A DNA stretch of 64,000 bases from Flavisolibacter ginsengisoli DSM 18119. Its GTDB lineage: Bacteria > Bacteroidota > Bacteroidia > Chitinophagales > Chitinophagaceae. Positions 18,106 through 26,990 of this stretch are shown here, piece by piece. Each line of letters opens with the position of its first letter. The stretch's first letter is position 1. The DNA lies in the NCBI RefSeq assembly GCF_900129295.1, contig NZ_FQUU01000004.1, positions 186,001 to 250,000 of the forward strand, given 5' to 3'. The notes beneath the pieces are model-generated. The model worked only from the letters and a program-made list of their open reading frames with translations, made no database searches and was not told the DNA's origin. Both the position numbers and the translations under genes were made by a program.

Positions 18106-19413
18106 TTATTTCTTTCTGAAGAAAATACGAACAGGCACTCCAGTGAAATTGAAATTTTCTCTTAATTTATTTTCCAGGTAATTCTTATAGGGCGTCTTTA
18201 TATCATCGGGAAAATTGGAAAAAAAGGCAAACGAAGGAACCACTGTTGGTAATTGAGTAATGTATTTTATTTTAACAGGGTTGCCACGGACCACGGGAGG
18301 ATGATACGATTCGATTGCTTTCAGCATGATATCATTTAACTGGGCGGTTGGTATTTTACGTTTCCTGTTCTCATAAACTTCCAGTCCAACTTCAATTCCT
18401 TTGAATATCCTCGTCTTTTCTTTTGCTGATATAAAAAGTATAGGCACATCGTTAAATGGAGCCATGCGCTGCTTTAATTCCTTTTCATACTCCTTAGCGG
18501 TATTTGTTTCTTTTGCTACAAGGTCCCATTTATTAACAAGTACCACTAGTCCCTTTCCTTTTTTAGCTGCAAGGCTATAAATAGTAAGGTCCTGGGCAGT
18601 AATTCCTTTTTCTGCATCCAGTATCAACAAACAAACATCTGCTTCGTCCAAAGCTTTAATAGCACGTATCACCGAATAAAATTCCAGGTCTTCATGAACC
18701 TTTGCTTTTCGGCGAATACCCGCTGTATCAATTAAAACAAAATCTTTTTGAAATAATTTATAACGGGTATGAATGGTATCCCTGGTAGTGCCAGCAATAT
18801 CACTGACAATAGTCCTTTCCTCTCCTATCAATGCATTTAGCAAAGATGATTTTCCTACATTGGGCTGTCCAATGATTGCAAATTTTGGCAAGCCTTGTTC
18901 CTCCTCAAATTCAGAGTCCTCTTCAATCAATCCTGTCACTTCATCTAGTAAATCACCTGTTCCACTGCCGCTTATAGCTGAAATGAAAAATACCTTTTCA
19001 AATCCAAGGCTATAGAATTCTGAAGCCTCCAGTAAGCGTTCATTGTTATCAACCTTATTCACTACAAGAAAAACCGGTTTGGTAGAACGCCTCAATACAT
19101 CAGCCATGGCATCATCGAGATCAGTCATCCCTGTAGCAGCATCAACAACAAACAAAATGGCACTAGCCTCATTTACAGCTACCTGCACTTGTTTACGGAT
19201 CTCAGTTTCAAAAACATCTTCACTGTCAGGAACAAATCCTCCCGTATCGATCACATAAAAATTCTTACCATTCCAATCAGCGATGCCATATTGACGATCT
19301 CGTGTAACGCCCGGGGTATCTTCAACTATTGCTTTACGTTGTTCTAAAAGCCGATTAAAAAAAGTACTTTTACCTACATTGGGTCTTCCTACTATTGCTA
19401 CTGTAAATGCCAT
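18106..19413 (-). CDS. der: Ribosome biogenesis GTPase Der (EngA)
   Basis: A 435-aa double-GTPase that assists assembly of the 50S subunit. Two G domains are clear: G1 motifs GRPNVGKST and GQPNVGKSS, with NKVD and NKWD as G4 motifs. A KH-like C-terminal domain follows (ending GVPVRIFFRKK). The start was placed at ATG 19413 (MAFTVAIVGRPNVGK). The frame extends to a TTG at 19464, but that extension is not family-like. It lies downstream of era on the same strand and is probably co-transcribed. Confidence 0.96.
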   Translation of the reverse strand: MAFTVAIVGRPNVGKSTFFNRLLEQRKAIVEDTPGVTRDRQYGIADWNGKNFYVIDTGGFVPDSEDVFETEIRKQVQVAVNEASAILFVVDAATGMTDLDDAMADVLRRSTKPVFLVVNKVDNNERLLEASEFYSLGFEKVFFISAISGSGTGDLLDEVTGLIEEDSEFEEEQGLPKFAIIGQPNVGKSSLLNALIGEERTIVSDIAGTTRDTIHTRYKLFQKDFVLIDTAGIRRKAKVHEDLEFYSVIRAIKALDEADVCLLILDAEKGITAQDLTIYSLAAKKGKGLVVLVNKWDLVAKETNTAKEYEKELKQRMAPFNDVPILFISAKEKTRIFKGIEVGLEVYENRKRKIPTAQLNDIMLKAIESYHPPVVRGNPVKIKYITQLPTVVPSFAFFSNFPDDIKTPYKNYLENKLRENFNFTGVPVRIFFRKK

Positions 19414-19529
19414 GCTTGTAAACCCTAAAGGGTATTTTCTGATTTTAAAAATTTCTTCTAACAATGCCTTTATTTACCAGGCTTGTATCTGTTTATAATT
19501 TTACTAATTAACTTACCCGGTCCTCCTGG

Positions 19530-20396
19530 TCAATAACCATATTCTTTAAGGAATAATTCATTCTCTCTCCATTTTGGCCTCACTTTCACAAACAACTCCA
19601 GGAATATCTTTTGATCCACAAATTGTTCAATTTCCTTCCTGGCCTGGAATCCTATTTCACGAATCATTTTACCGCCTTCCCCAATTATGATAGCTTTTTG
19701 TGATTCTCTTTGTACGATGATCTCAGCCCTTATTTTGATAAGGGTAGATTTTTGTTTGAATTCATTGACTATAACTGTAGTATGATAAGGTATCTCATCT
19801 TCTAAAAGATTGTAAATTTTTTCCCTGATGATTTCCGCAACAAAAAACTTAGTGGGAAGATCAGATATTTCATCCTCATTATAAAAAGCCTCACCTTCAG
19901 GCAATAACTGTACTATAAGATCAAGAAGTTCAGGGACCTTACTGGCAGTTAAAGCAGAAATGGCAACTGTCTCCTTGCAATATTTTTTGTCTTTAAAGAA
20001 ATCAATAGCTTCCTTAATTTTTACAGGATTGGTTTTGTCGGTTTTATTTATAACTACCAGGGCGGTTGCTTTTAAACGTAGAGAAGAAAAAAGGCCATCC
20101 ACCTCGTTCCAGTCATCATTAATATCTACAAGCAATAAGGCCAGGTCTGCATCTTCAAGGGCACTTTTAACGGCCGTCATCATTTTTTCATGCAACTTAT
20201 ACTTTGGATCAATAATGCCAGGTGTGTCTGAGAAAATAATCTGATAGGAATCAGTTGTTAATATTCCCTTGATACGGTGACGTGTAGTTTGAACCTTGGA
20301 AGATACAATGGCAAGCTTCTCTCCCATCAATGCATTGAGCAATGTACTTTTCCCTGCGTTAGGCTTTCCAAATATGTTAACAAACCCTGATTTCAC
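19530..20396 (-). CDS. era: GTPase Era
   Basis: A 288-aa GTPase that binds the 3' end of 16S rRNA in 30S maturation. G1 is GKPNAGKSTLLNAL, followed by the switch region SSKVQTTRHRIKGI, and G4 is NKTDK. A KH domain with IIGEGGKMIREIG completes the protein. GTG 20396 was chosen as the start because it follows a -7 box by 21 bases and matches the family N-terminus. The longer open frame to 20516 would run into the tRNA gene and is rejected. Confidence 0.93.
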   Translation of the reverse strand: MKSGFVNIFGKPNAGKSTLLNALMGEKLAIVSSKVQTTRHRIKGILTTDSYQIIFSDTPGIIDPKYKLHEKMMTAVKSALEDADLALLLVDINDDWNEVDGLFSSLRLKATALVVINKTDKTNPVKIKEAIDFFKDKKYCKETVAISALTASKVPELLDLIVQLLPEGEAFYNEDEISDLPTKFFVAEIIREKIYNLLEDEIPYHTTVIVNEFKQKSTLIKIRAEIIVQRESQKAIIIGEGGKMIREIGFQARKEIEQFVDQKIFLELFVKVRPKWRENELFLKEYGY

Positions 20397-20417
20397 CTTA
20401 GTTAAATTATTGACCGG

Positions 20418-20425
20418 CAAAAATA
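20418..20425 (-). promoter_or_regulatory. -7 box TATTTTTG for era
   Basis: Exact TAnnTTTG on the minus strand, 21 bases before the GTG start at 20396. It supports the shorter Era protein. Confidence 0.55.
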
Positions 20426-20481
20426 GACTATTAAAATTGTTTGGTAGTAAAGATGTACGCTTGTATATTTGCAACCCACAT

Positions 20482-20553
<72 letters not shown>

Positions 20554-20555
20554 CA

Positions 20556-20578
20556 AAATCCCCCTTTTAGGGGGATTT
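20556..20578 (+). terminator. Terminator after tRNA-fMet
   Basis: A perfect 9-bp stem AAATCCCCC/GGGGGATTT with a 5-base loop immediately follows the tRNA. Confidence 0.75.
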
Positions 20579-20642
20579 CTATTTAGATACATGTCTGTCT
20601 TACCATATTAAGGCACTATAAAACAGGAAATGTTAATTCATT

Positions 20643-20837
20643 TCATTGCGTATCCATATTGCCTTTCGATCCACCATTTTTCTGTGTTTCACTACCTAAT
20701 CCCCGTATCTTATCTTCACCGGTATCCTGTGCTCCAGTATATCCACCACTTCCATCTGGGTTTTTGCCTTTTATTTTGTTGTCCCTTTCTACTTCTTCAT
20801 TAGTAAGTAAACCCCCTTTGTGTTCTTTTTTTGCCAT
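20643..20837 (-). CDS. Small hydrophilic hypothetical protein
   Basis: A 64-aa charged, glycine-rich protein starting MAKKEHKGGLLTNEEVERDNKIKGK. It has no signal peptide, membrane helix or recognised domain and looks intrinsically disordered. The opposite-strand frame covering the same bases is hydrophobic and cysteine-rich, unlike a real protein, so the minus frame is preferred. It lies downstream of the GIN-domain gene but beyond its terminator. Function is unknown. Confidence 0.6.
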   Translation of the reverse strand: MAKKEHKGGLLTNEEVERDNKIKGKNPDGSGGYTGAQDTGEDKIRGLGSETQKNGGSKGNMDTQ

Positions 20838-20883
20838 AAAATCTTATTTATGTTAGTCACACAAAAAAATTGCCATATAAATA

Positions 20884-20906
20884 AAGCCCGGCAAAAGACC
20901 GGGCCT
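20884..20906 (-). terminator. Terminator after the GIN-domain gene
   Basis: Stem GCCCGG/CCGGGC (7-base loop) on the minus strand, followed by a T-rich tail. Confidence 0.75.
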
Positions 20907-20934
20907 GGTGTAATTGTAACTGCTTAGACTATTT

Positions 20935-21645
20935 TTAAGACTTCCTGGAAATTGAACTGGCGCCACTTGTCTTGATGTCCCTTATCATTGCTGAACCTTT
21001 ATAGTTCACGCTACTCGCACCGCTTAATTTTGCAGATAATTCTTTATTAACTGATATTTTAATACTGCTGGCCCCACTTGCGTCCACTGTGCAGTTTGTT
21101 GTAGTGAAATCATAAGCTTTTACATCACTGGCGCCACTGGCATCAATTTTTACTTCATCGGCTGTTCCATTGATTTCTACATCGGAAGCGCCACTGATAT
21201 GAATATCCAAAAGGCCATTCACATTCAATTTGCCTTTCAGATCACTGGCCCCTGAAAAATCCAATTTTAAACCTGTTGAAGAAATTGATCCATCAACCTT
21301 TATGTTAGAAGCTCCTCCCGCCTTTATTTCGTCCACATTCTTTATAGCTATATAGGCTTTCAGCTTCCTGTTCTTTGGCCACCAGCCTTTCTGGTCAAAC
21401 CATATTTTAAGTACACCATTTTCAACTGAAGTCTTGATACCCGATAGGTCTTCCTTATTATTGGCACTTACCGCTAATCCTTCCTGGGCATCCTGTGAAA
21501 GTATCACTTCAAAAGCATTGGAAATATGAATAGCGTGAAACGAAGTGACAGCCCTGGGTTCTGCATTAGCATCGTTTACCACTTTTTGAGCATTGGCTAC
21601 AAGGCTGAAAGAAATTATATAAAAAGCAATTAGCAAGGATCTCAT
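20935..21645 (-). CDS. Head GIN domain-containing protein (DUF2807)
   Basis: A 236-aa exported protein with a signal peptide (cleavage near residue 19, after NAQ). The mature part is a head GIN (DUF2807) beta-solenoid. It contains at least six SGAS repeats (SGASDL, SGASDV, SGASSI, SGASSV) spaced about 20-25 residues apart, each a turn of the solenoid. The family is common in Bacteroidota as surface or periplasmic proteins of unknown role, sometimes described as adhesin-like. It is divergent from the riboswitch-controlled receptor. Confidence 0.88.
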   Translation of the reverse strand: MRSLLIAFYIISFSLVANAQKVVNDANAEPRAVTSFHAIHISNAFEVILSQDAQEGLAVSANNKEDLSGIKTSVENGVLKIWFDQKGWWPKNRKLKAYIAIKNVDEIKAGGASNIKVDGSISSTGLKLDFSGASDLKGKLNVNGLLDIHISGASDVEINGTADEVKIDASGASDVKAYDFTTTNCTVDASGASSIKISVNKELSAKLSGASSVNYKGSAMIRDIKTSGASSISRKS

Positions 21646-21710
21646 AAAATGTTTTTTGTGAAACGAGGGAAGGATTAAAAGGTTACAATGATTCTGAAAA
21701 AAAACTTCAT

Positions 21711-21718
21711 TAATTTTG
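21711..21718 (+). promoter_or_regulatory. -7 box TAATTTTG upstream of the TPP riboswitch
   Basis: Exact TAnnTTTG located 17 bases before the riboswitch P1 stem, so the transcript would contain the complete aptamer. Confidence 0.55.
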
Positions 21719-21734
21719 CAACGTTAATTTCAGA

Positions 21735-21824
21735 TTCCCGGGGTGCTAATTCGCTATTATGCAGAAAAGGCTGAGATCATACCCGCAGAACCTGATCAGG
21801 GTAATGCCTGCGCAGGGAGGCTTT
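21735..21824 (+). ncRNA. TPP riboswitch (THI element)
   Basis: Conserved THI-box segments occur in order: CGGGGTGC at the 5' P1/P2 side, GGCTGAGATCATACCCGC (pyrimidine-sensor side, compare CTGAGAnnnnACCC), then GAACCTGATCAGGGTAATGC and GCGCAGGGAGG closing the helix. The TonB receptor gene begins about 107 bases further on. Thiamine pyrophosphate would be expected to lower expression. The switching mechanism (transcriptional or translational) is not obvious from the 3' side. Confidence 0.93.
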
Positions 21825-21930
21825 GTTCGTTCAAAGGTCGGGTTTCAGGGTATACACGAAACCTATAAACTTTGAATAAAGCACGTAACCTTCTCTTTCA
21901 ACAGCATTTCCCTTTCATTTTAAAAAAATC

Positions 21931-24069
21931 ATGAAAATGAAAAGGATTGTTTTTTCACTTTGTATTCTATCTTCTTTAAACCTGGCAGCCCAACAAAAAG
22001 ACACTATTGACCTCTTACCTGTGGAGGTAAGAGCGGTAAGAGCGGGCTCCACGGCACCATTTGCCAAAACAAACATTAGCAAGTCAGAGATCCAAAAGCA
22101 AAACCTGGGACAGGATCTGCCGTTCTTATTATCTCAGACGCCATCTGTTGTGGTAAATTCCGATGCTGGCAATGGAGTTGGATATACCGGTATCAGGATT
22201 CGTGGCACTGATGCCACCCGCATCAATGTTACACTCAATGGTATCCCTTATAATGATGCAGAAAGCCAGGGAACTTTTTTTGTAGATCTACCGGATTTTG
22301 CTTCTTCTATTAACAGCATCCAGGTGCAAAGAGGAGTAGGAACCTCAACAAACGGAGCAGGTGCTTTTGGAGCAACCCTCAACCTGGGCACCAACGAGTT
22401 AATCAAAAAACAGTATGTAGAACTAAACAACAGTTTTGGCTCTTTCAACACCTGGAAAAATACCATCAAAGCAGGTACTGGTCTGATAGGCAATCATTTC
22501 ACTGCAGATGTAAGAGTATCAAGGCTGATAAGCGATGGTTATATAGACAGGGCTAGCAGTAATTTAAAATCTTTATATTTTTCAACTGCTTATTTATCAG
22601 ATAAATCAGATCTACGACTGAATATATTTACTGGTAAAGAAAAAACCTACCAGGCCTGGTATGGCGTTTCCCAAACCGACCTTGCTGCGAACCGTACCAT
22701 TAATTATGCAGGCATGGAGAAGCCGGGTACACCGTATGAAAATGAAACTGATAATTACCAGCAAACACATTATCAATTATTTTTCACCCATCGCTTTACA
22801 CCTTTTTTTGATTTTAATACCGCAGTTTTTCTTACTAAGGGCAAAGGCTATTATGAAGAATACAGGGCAGCACAAGCCTATGCTGATTATGGCCTGGCCT
22901 CTCCAGCACCAGGAGTTGATACTTCAGACCTTGTTCGCCAGTTATGGCTGGATAATAGCTTCTATGGATCTATTTTTTCTCTGCAGCATCATTCCGATAA
23001 ATCTTCGCTCCTATTTGGCGGAGCCATAACACGCTACGATGGCAACCATTTTGGCAAGGTAACCTGGGCGGAAAAAGGGTTGAGCAATCCAAAGCATTAT
23101 TATGACCTGGATGCTAATAAGAATGACCTTACAGTTTATGGAAAATGGCAACAGGATCTGACCAATCACCTCCAGGCCTTTACTGACCTGCAATACCGGA
23201 AGGTAGGTTACGACCTCAATGGATTTAAGGATAATCCAGGGCTGGTGATTAATAAGAATTATAATTTTTTTAATCCCAAGCTAGGTCTTAGTTATCACTC
23301 AAATGGTTGGTTAGCCTATACCTCATATAGTGTTGCCAATAAAGAACCGAACAGGGATGATTTTGAAGCCAATACTAATGAACAACCAAGGCCGGAAAAA
23401 CTAAATGATGTGGAAGCTGGCATTGAAAACAAAACCTCCAGAAGCAGCTTCGGTGTTAACTTGTATTATATGAAATATAAGGATCAGCTGATCCTGACAG
23501 GAAAGATCAATGATGTGGGAGCCTATACCCGCACCAATATTGATGATAGCTATCGCCTGGGTGTCGAGTTACAGGGTTCTGTTGTTGCAAGCAAATGGTT
23601 CAAAGCAGCAGCTAATCTTACACTCAGCCGCAATAAGATCAGAAATTTCAATGAATTCATTGATGACTATGATAATGGCGGGCAAAAGGTTAATTTCTAT
23701 CCAGAAACTGATATTGCTTTATCACCTTCCGTTATCAGTTCTGCTACACTAACAATAACACCTGTTTATCCCTTGTCTATTGATCTGTTAAGCAAGTATG
23801 TGGGTAAACAATACCTTGATAACACAACAAATAAAGACCGAAAATTGAATCCCTATTTTTTGGAGGATGTGAGGGCAGCTTATTCATTTGGTTATAAATG
23901 GCTGAAAAATGTAAATCTTATTTTACAGGTTAATAACCTTTTTAATAAAAAATACGAACCTAACGGCTATACTTTCAGTTATTACTACAATAACAACCTT
24001 GCTACAGAAAATTATTATTTTCCTATGGCAGGTACCAATTGGATGGCAGGCATCAATATCAAATTATAA
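21931..24069 (+). CDS. TonB-dependent receptor, probably for thiamine or a precursor
   Basis: A 712-aa outer-membrane receptor. It has a signal peptide (residues 1-20, ending LAAQ), a plug domain (about 45-150, with IRIRGTDATRINVTLNGIPYND) and a 22-strand barrel with YxY-type alternating strands to the C-terminus. There is no N-terminal carboxypeptidase-like domain, unlike SusC proteins, so it is a classical small-ligand receptor. The TPP riboswitch in its leader implies a thiamine-related ligand. The ligand assignment is inference from regulation. Confidence 0.9.
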   Translation: MKMKRIVFSLCILSSLNLAAQQKDTIDLLPVEVRAVRAGSTAPFAKTNISKSEIQKQNLGQDLPFLLSQTPSVVVNSDAGNGVGYTGIRIRGTDATRINVTLNGIPYNDAESQGTFFVDLPDFASSINSIQVQRGVGTSTNGAGAFGATLNLGTNELIKKQYVELNNSFGSFNTWKNTIKAGTGLIGNHFTADVRVSRLISDGYIDRASSNLKSLYFSTAYLSDKSDLRLNIFTGKEKTYQAWYGVSQTDLAANRTINYAGMEKPGTPYENETDNYQQTHYQLFFTHRFTPFFDFNTAVFLTKGKGYYEEYRAAQAYADYGLASPAPGVDTSDLVRQLWLDNSFYGSIFSLQHHSDKSSLLFGGAITRYDGNHFGKVTWAEKGLSNPKHYYDLDANKNDLTVYGKWQQDLTNHLQAFTDLQYRKVGYDLNGFKDNPGLVINKNYNFFNPKLGLSYHSNGWLAYTSYSVANKEPNRDDFEANTNEQPRPEKLNDVEAGIENKTSRSSFGVNLYYMKYKDQLILTGKINDVGAYTRTNIDDSYRLGVELQGSVVASKWFKAAANLTLSRNKIRNFNEFIDDYDNGGQKVNFYPETDIALSPSVISSATLTITPVYPLSIDLLSKYVGKQYLDNTTNKDRKLNPYFLEDVRAAYSFGYKWLKNVNLILQVNNLFNKKYEPNGYTFSYYYNNNLATENYYFPMAGTNWMAGINIKL

Positions 24070-24078
24070 TCAGTTCAG

Positions 24079-24117
24079 AGTACAACAAATCCCGCTGGTG
24101 GCGGGATTTGTTGTACT
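24079..24117. terminator. Bidirectional terminator
   Basis: A perfect 17-bp stem (24079-24095 with 24101-24117) and a 5-base loop lie between the convergent receptor and rhodanese genes. Confidence 0.85.
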
Positions 24118-24146
24118 TATAAAAGTTAAAAGAGTTTATTGAGCGA

Positions 24147-24458
24147 TTACTTTTCCCCAAATTTTTCTTTCCAGGCGAGCATTCCACCTTCTACATTAAA
24201 AGTGTTTTTAAAACCCATTTGGTCCAATATCATACATGCCATCATACTGCGCTTGCCACTTCGACAGTGAACAATGACTTCTTCTTCTTTGAGGTCTTCA
24301 ATATCTTCTATCTGCATTGTTTGAATTTTTCCAAGGGGCACTAGTTTACCACCAATATTAAATTCTTCATACTCATGAGGTTCACGGCAATCGATAAGGT
24401 TAATAGCATCTCCTTTTTCCATTTTTGCCTTTAATTCTTCTACTGTAATATTTTTCAT
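24147..24458 (-). CDS. Rhodanese-like domain protein
   Basis: A 103-aa single rhodanese domain with active-site cysteine in HCRSGKRS. Such proteins carry persulfide sulfur or act as sulfur-transfer adapters in the cytoplasm. Only 2 bases separate it from the upstream PASTA gene, so it is most likely the last gene of a ddl-PASTA-rhodanese operon. The link to cell wall synthesis is positional only. Confidence 0.9.
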   Translation of the reverse strand: MKNITVEELKAKMEKGDAINLIDCREPHEYEEFNIGGKLVPLGKIQTMQIEDIEDLKEEEVIVHCRSGKRSMMACMILDQMGFKNTFNVEGGMLAWKEKFGEK

Positions 24459-24460
24459 TA

Positions 24461-25303
24461 TTAAGGTTCTTGGTTCATTGGTTGTTGTTTCACCTCCACT
24501 GAATCAGTAACAGGCTTTTCCAGGCTTAACCAGATGTCTATCATTTGACCAGGGCGGATGCGTAACCTTGCACCATCTATGGTTCTTGGCATGGGATTCT
24601 GCTTATAAACAAAAGCACTGGCAGTATCTTTAACATTAGGATCTACTATAACAAGCCCTGACAAACCCTGGGCATCTAGTAAAGCCCTTGCTTCATCATA
24701 ACTTCTTCCTACAAGATCCGGAACATTGATATCTTCACTTCCAAGACCACTTCCCAATACTAAAGATATGGTACTTCCCATTTTCAACTTTGTGCCTGCC
24801 TTTATAGAATTTCCATTGTAAAGTTGTTCTAATACAGAGTTTTTAGCGAAATCAAACCTGTAGGTAGTATCTCCCAATCGTAATCCCATGTTTTTTAATA
24901 CCATTTCCGCATTTCTGTAACTAGACCCTAACAAATTGGGCATTTCTACGTCAGGAGGAACAAACCTGTTAATGGTTACATATACTGTGCGGTTAATTTT
25001 TACTACTTCATCAGCCTCAGGTACCTGCCTTAATACAAACCCTGGTGGCAAAGAATCGTAATATGCCGAATCCTGAACTACCACATCAAATCCTTTTGTT
25101 TCCAGGAACTTTTCTACCTCGCTGATATTTTTACCCACCACCGCTGGAACCGTTCTTGATTCACCATGCCTGGTAATCCAGTTTAGTGATAGTAAAAAGA
25201 CAAGTATCAGGACAATAATAGCCACTAATGCGATTACCATATGAAACCATAATGGCCTGGAATGTTTGGGCTTGACTGTCTTGGATTGTTGGGTCTTGAT
25301 CAT
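24461..25303 (-). CDS. PASTA domain-containing membrane protein
   Basis: A 280-aa protein with a short basic cytoplasmic segment, one transmembrane helix (about residues 20-43) and three extracytoplasmic PASTA domains (about 50-115, 118-185 and 190-262). The domains carry the usual VPxxxGxxxxxA pattern, for example VPDLVGRSYDEARALLDAQG. PASTA repeats bind peptidoglycan stem peptides or beta-lactams in known proteins. No kinase or transpeptidase domain is attached. It follows ddl, which supports a cell-wall role. Confidence 0.9.
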   Translation of the reverse strand: MIKTQQSKTVKPKHSRPLWFHMVIALVAIIVLILVFLLSLNWITRHGESRTVPAVVGKNISEVEKFLETKGFDVVVQDSAYYDSLPPGFVLRQVPEADEVVKINRTVYVTINRFVPPDVEMPNLLGSSYRNAEMVLKNMGLRLGDTTYRFDFAKNSVLEQLYNGNSIKAGTKLKMGSTISLVLGSGLGSEDINVPDLVGRSYDEARALLDAQGLSGLVIVDPNVKDTASAFVYKQNPMPRTIDGARLRIRPGQMIDIWLSLEKPVTDSVEVKQQPMNQEP

Positions 25304-25376
25304 TCAGGTTTTTCTGTTTGGAGCTGCAATATATAAAAATGATGCTAAGTAGGTTGATAGTATGCGATAGTGCCTT

Positions 25377-26369
25377 TTAGTGATTCCTTAAAGCTTCATC
25401 AAGGAGTTTAGAATAGAAATCTTCCAGGCGTATACCTTTTGCCCTTACCTGTTGCGGTATAACACTGGCATCACTTTGACCGGGAATGGTGTTAATTTCC
25501 AGCATATAAGGCTTATTTTCGGTAGCATTATAAATGAAATCTATCCTTACTACACCGCGGCAATTAAATACCTGGTATATTCTCCTTGCCGTAGCTTCTA
25601 ACTGGTCTTGCCAGTCTGATGTAATTTCAGCAGGGGTAACTTCAGTAGATTTCCCACCATACTTGGCCTCAAAATCAAAAAAATCCTGGCCTATATGTGT
25701 GATTACTTCTGTAATAGGCAAAACTGTTATGGAATCCCCGGTTTTATAAACTCCTACTGTAAATTCTCTTCCTTCAATCATTTGCTCCACCAATACCTGG
25801 TCATCTTCCTTGAAAGCCTTTGCGAGGGCATCTTGTAGCTGAGCTGGCTCATTTACTTTGCTCATGCCAATACTCGAGCCACCATTATTTGGCTTTACAA
25901 ATAAGGGAGGTTTGAGGTGTGAAAGAATGTCATCAAGACTATAATTAGTATTTTTAAATAGGTGCGCCGATTTCGCAACGGGCACTCCTGCCATATGTGC
26001 TACAGCTACAGAATATCGTTTATTAAAAGTGAGTGCTGAAGTGGCAGCATTGCAGGAAGTATAAGGTAAGCCAAGCATGTCAAAATACCCCTGTAATTTT
26101 CCATCCTCTCCCGGAGTGCCGTGCATCCCAATAAAAACTGCGTCAAATTTCACCTTATTTCCATCGAGAGTTATAGTAAAATCATTTTTATCAACATCTG
26201 TTTTAATGCCTTTTTCATCCTCATAAAACCAACCTGAGGGGCTGATATCAATTTTATAAACTTGATATTTTTCCTTTTCCAAATGGTTATAAATGGTAGC
26301 GGCAGACTTATAGGAAATTACAGCCTCGCCCGAATATCCCCCTGTGACTAATGCAATTTTCTTCATCAT
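25377..26369 (-). CDS. ddl: D-alanine--D-alanine ligase
   Basis: A 330-aa ATP-grasp ligase that makes D-Ala-D-Ala for peptidoglycan. Motifs include GMHGTPGEDGKLQG (substrate and dimer region), FVKPNNGGSSIGMSKV (ATP grasp), VEQMIEGREFTVG, and the metal-binding end MLEINTIPGQSD. Two adjacent ATG codons (26369 and 26366) are both possible starts. It is the first gene of the ddl-PASTA-rhodanese cluster. Confidence 0.96.
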   Translation of the reverse strand: MMKKIALVTGGYSGEAVISYKSAATIYNHLEKEKYQVYKIDISPSGWFYEDEKGIKTDVDKNDFTITLDGNKVKFDAVFIGMHGTPGEDGKLQGYFDMLGLPYTSCNAATSALTFNKRYSVAVAHMAGVPVAKSAHLFKNTNYSLDDILSHLKPPLFVKPNNGGSSIGMSKVNEPAQLQDALAKAFKEDDQVLVEQMIEGREFTVGVYKTGDSITVLPITEVITHIGQDFFDFEAKYGGKSTEVTPAEITSDWQDQLEATARRIYQVFNCRGVVRIDFIYNATENKPYMLEINTIPGQSDASVIPQQVRAKGIRLEDFYSKLLDEALRNH

Positions 26370-26484
26370 TTATATTTGTTGAAATTGGAAAGTAGAAAAT
26401 AATTAGATAATAATCTGGCTCTCCCTCTTTGTAATGAAAATTTCGCCAAAAAAAGGTCTCAATTAACCCTTGGATAAAAATAAT

Positions 26485-26515
26485 AAAGGTGAAGAAATTA
26501 TACTCCTTCACCTTT
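26485..26515 (-). terminator. Terminator after the ferredoxin gene
   Basis: A 10-bp stem AAAGGTGAAG/CTTCACCTTT with an AT-rich tail, between the ferredoxin gene and ddl. Confidence 0.7.
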
Positions 26516-26588
26516 TTACACAGGACATATCACCTGTTTAATTAGCAGCAGAGCTGCACCCTTACGGATAATATTTAAGGTACAACAA

Positions 26589-26936
26589 TTATATGTGAAG
26601 CCGCTCTTTTTTACTTAATAATTCTTCAACTGTCTCCCTGTACATTTCATCCGGAACACAACAATCTACCGGGCAAACAGCGGCACACTGCGGCTCCTCG
26701 TGGAAGCCCTGGCATTCTGTGCATTTGCTGGGAACGATATAATAAGTATCAACAGCGATTGGTGCATTCCTCTGTTCAACAGAAACAACAGTTCCATCTA
26801 CCAGTGTATATTCACCTTTGACAGTAGTTCCGTCTGCAATAGCCCATTCCACCCCACCTTCGTAAATTGCATTATTGGGGCACTCTGGTTCACAAGCTCC
26901 GCAATTGATACATTCTTCTGTAATCTTTATAGCCAT
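26589..26936 (-). CDS. 4Fe-4S dicluster ferredoxin
   Basis: A 115-aa ferredoxin. Cluster I ligands are in CINCGACEPECPN (CxxCxxCxxxC). The second set is CTECQGFHEEPQC followed by CPVDC, with an eight-residue insertion between the second and third cysteines, as in the Allochromatium-type 2[4Fe-4S] ferredoxins. It carries low-potential electrons in the cytoplasm. The partner is not identifiable. It is divergent from the acyl-CoA reductase gene with about 54 bases between them. Confidence 0.93.
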   Translation of the reverse strand: MAIKITEECINCGACEPECPNNAIYEGGVEWAIADGTTVKGEYTLVDGTVVSVEQRNAPIAVDTYYIVPSKCTECQGFHEEPQCAAVCPVDCCVPDEMYRETVEELLSKKERLHI

Positions 26937-26960
26937 AACCTAGTTTAGTTTGAAGGGAAT

Positions 26961-26968
26961 TAATTTTG
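26961..26968 (+). promoter_or_regulatory. -7 box TAATTTTG for the acyl-CoA reductase gene
   Basis: Exact TAnnTTTG, 22 bases before the ATG at 26991. Confidence 0.5.
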
Positions 26969-26990
26969 CTGACAAATTTAAAGTTCGGAA

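Noticed and set aside
20659-20856. 65-codon plus frame opposite the small hydrophilic protein
   Set aside because: Hydrophobic, Pro/Ser/Cys-rich shadow frame with no start context; the minus frame starts MAKKEHKGG and looks natural.
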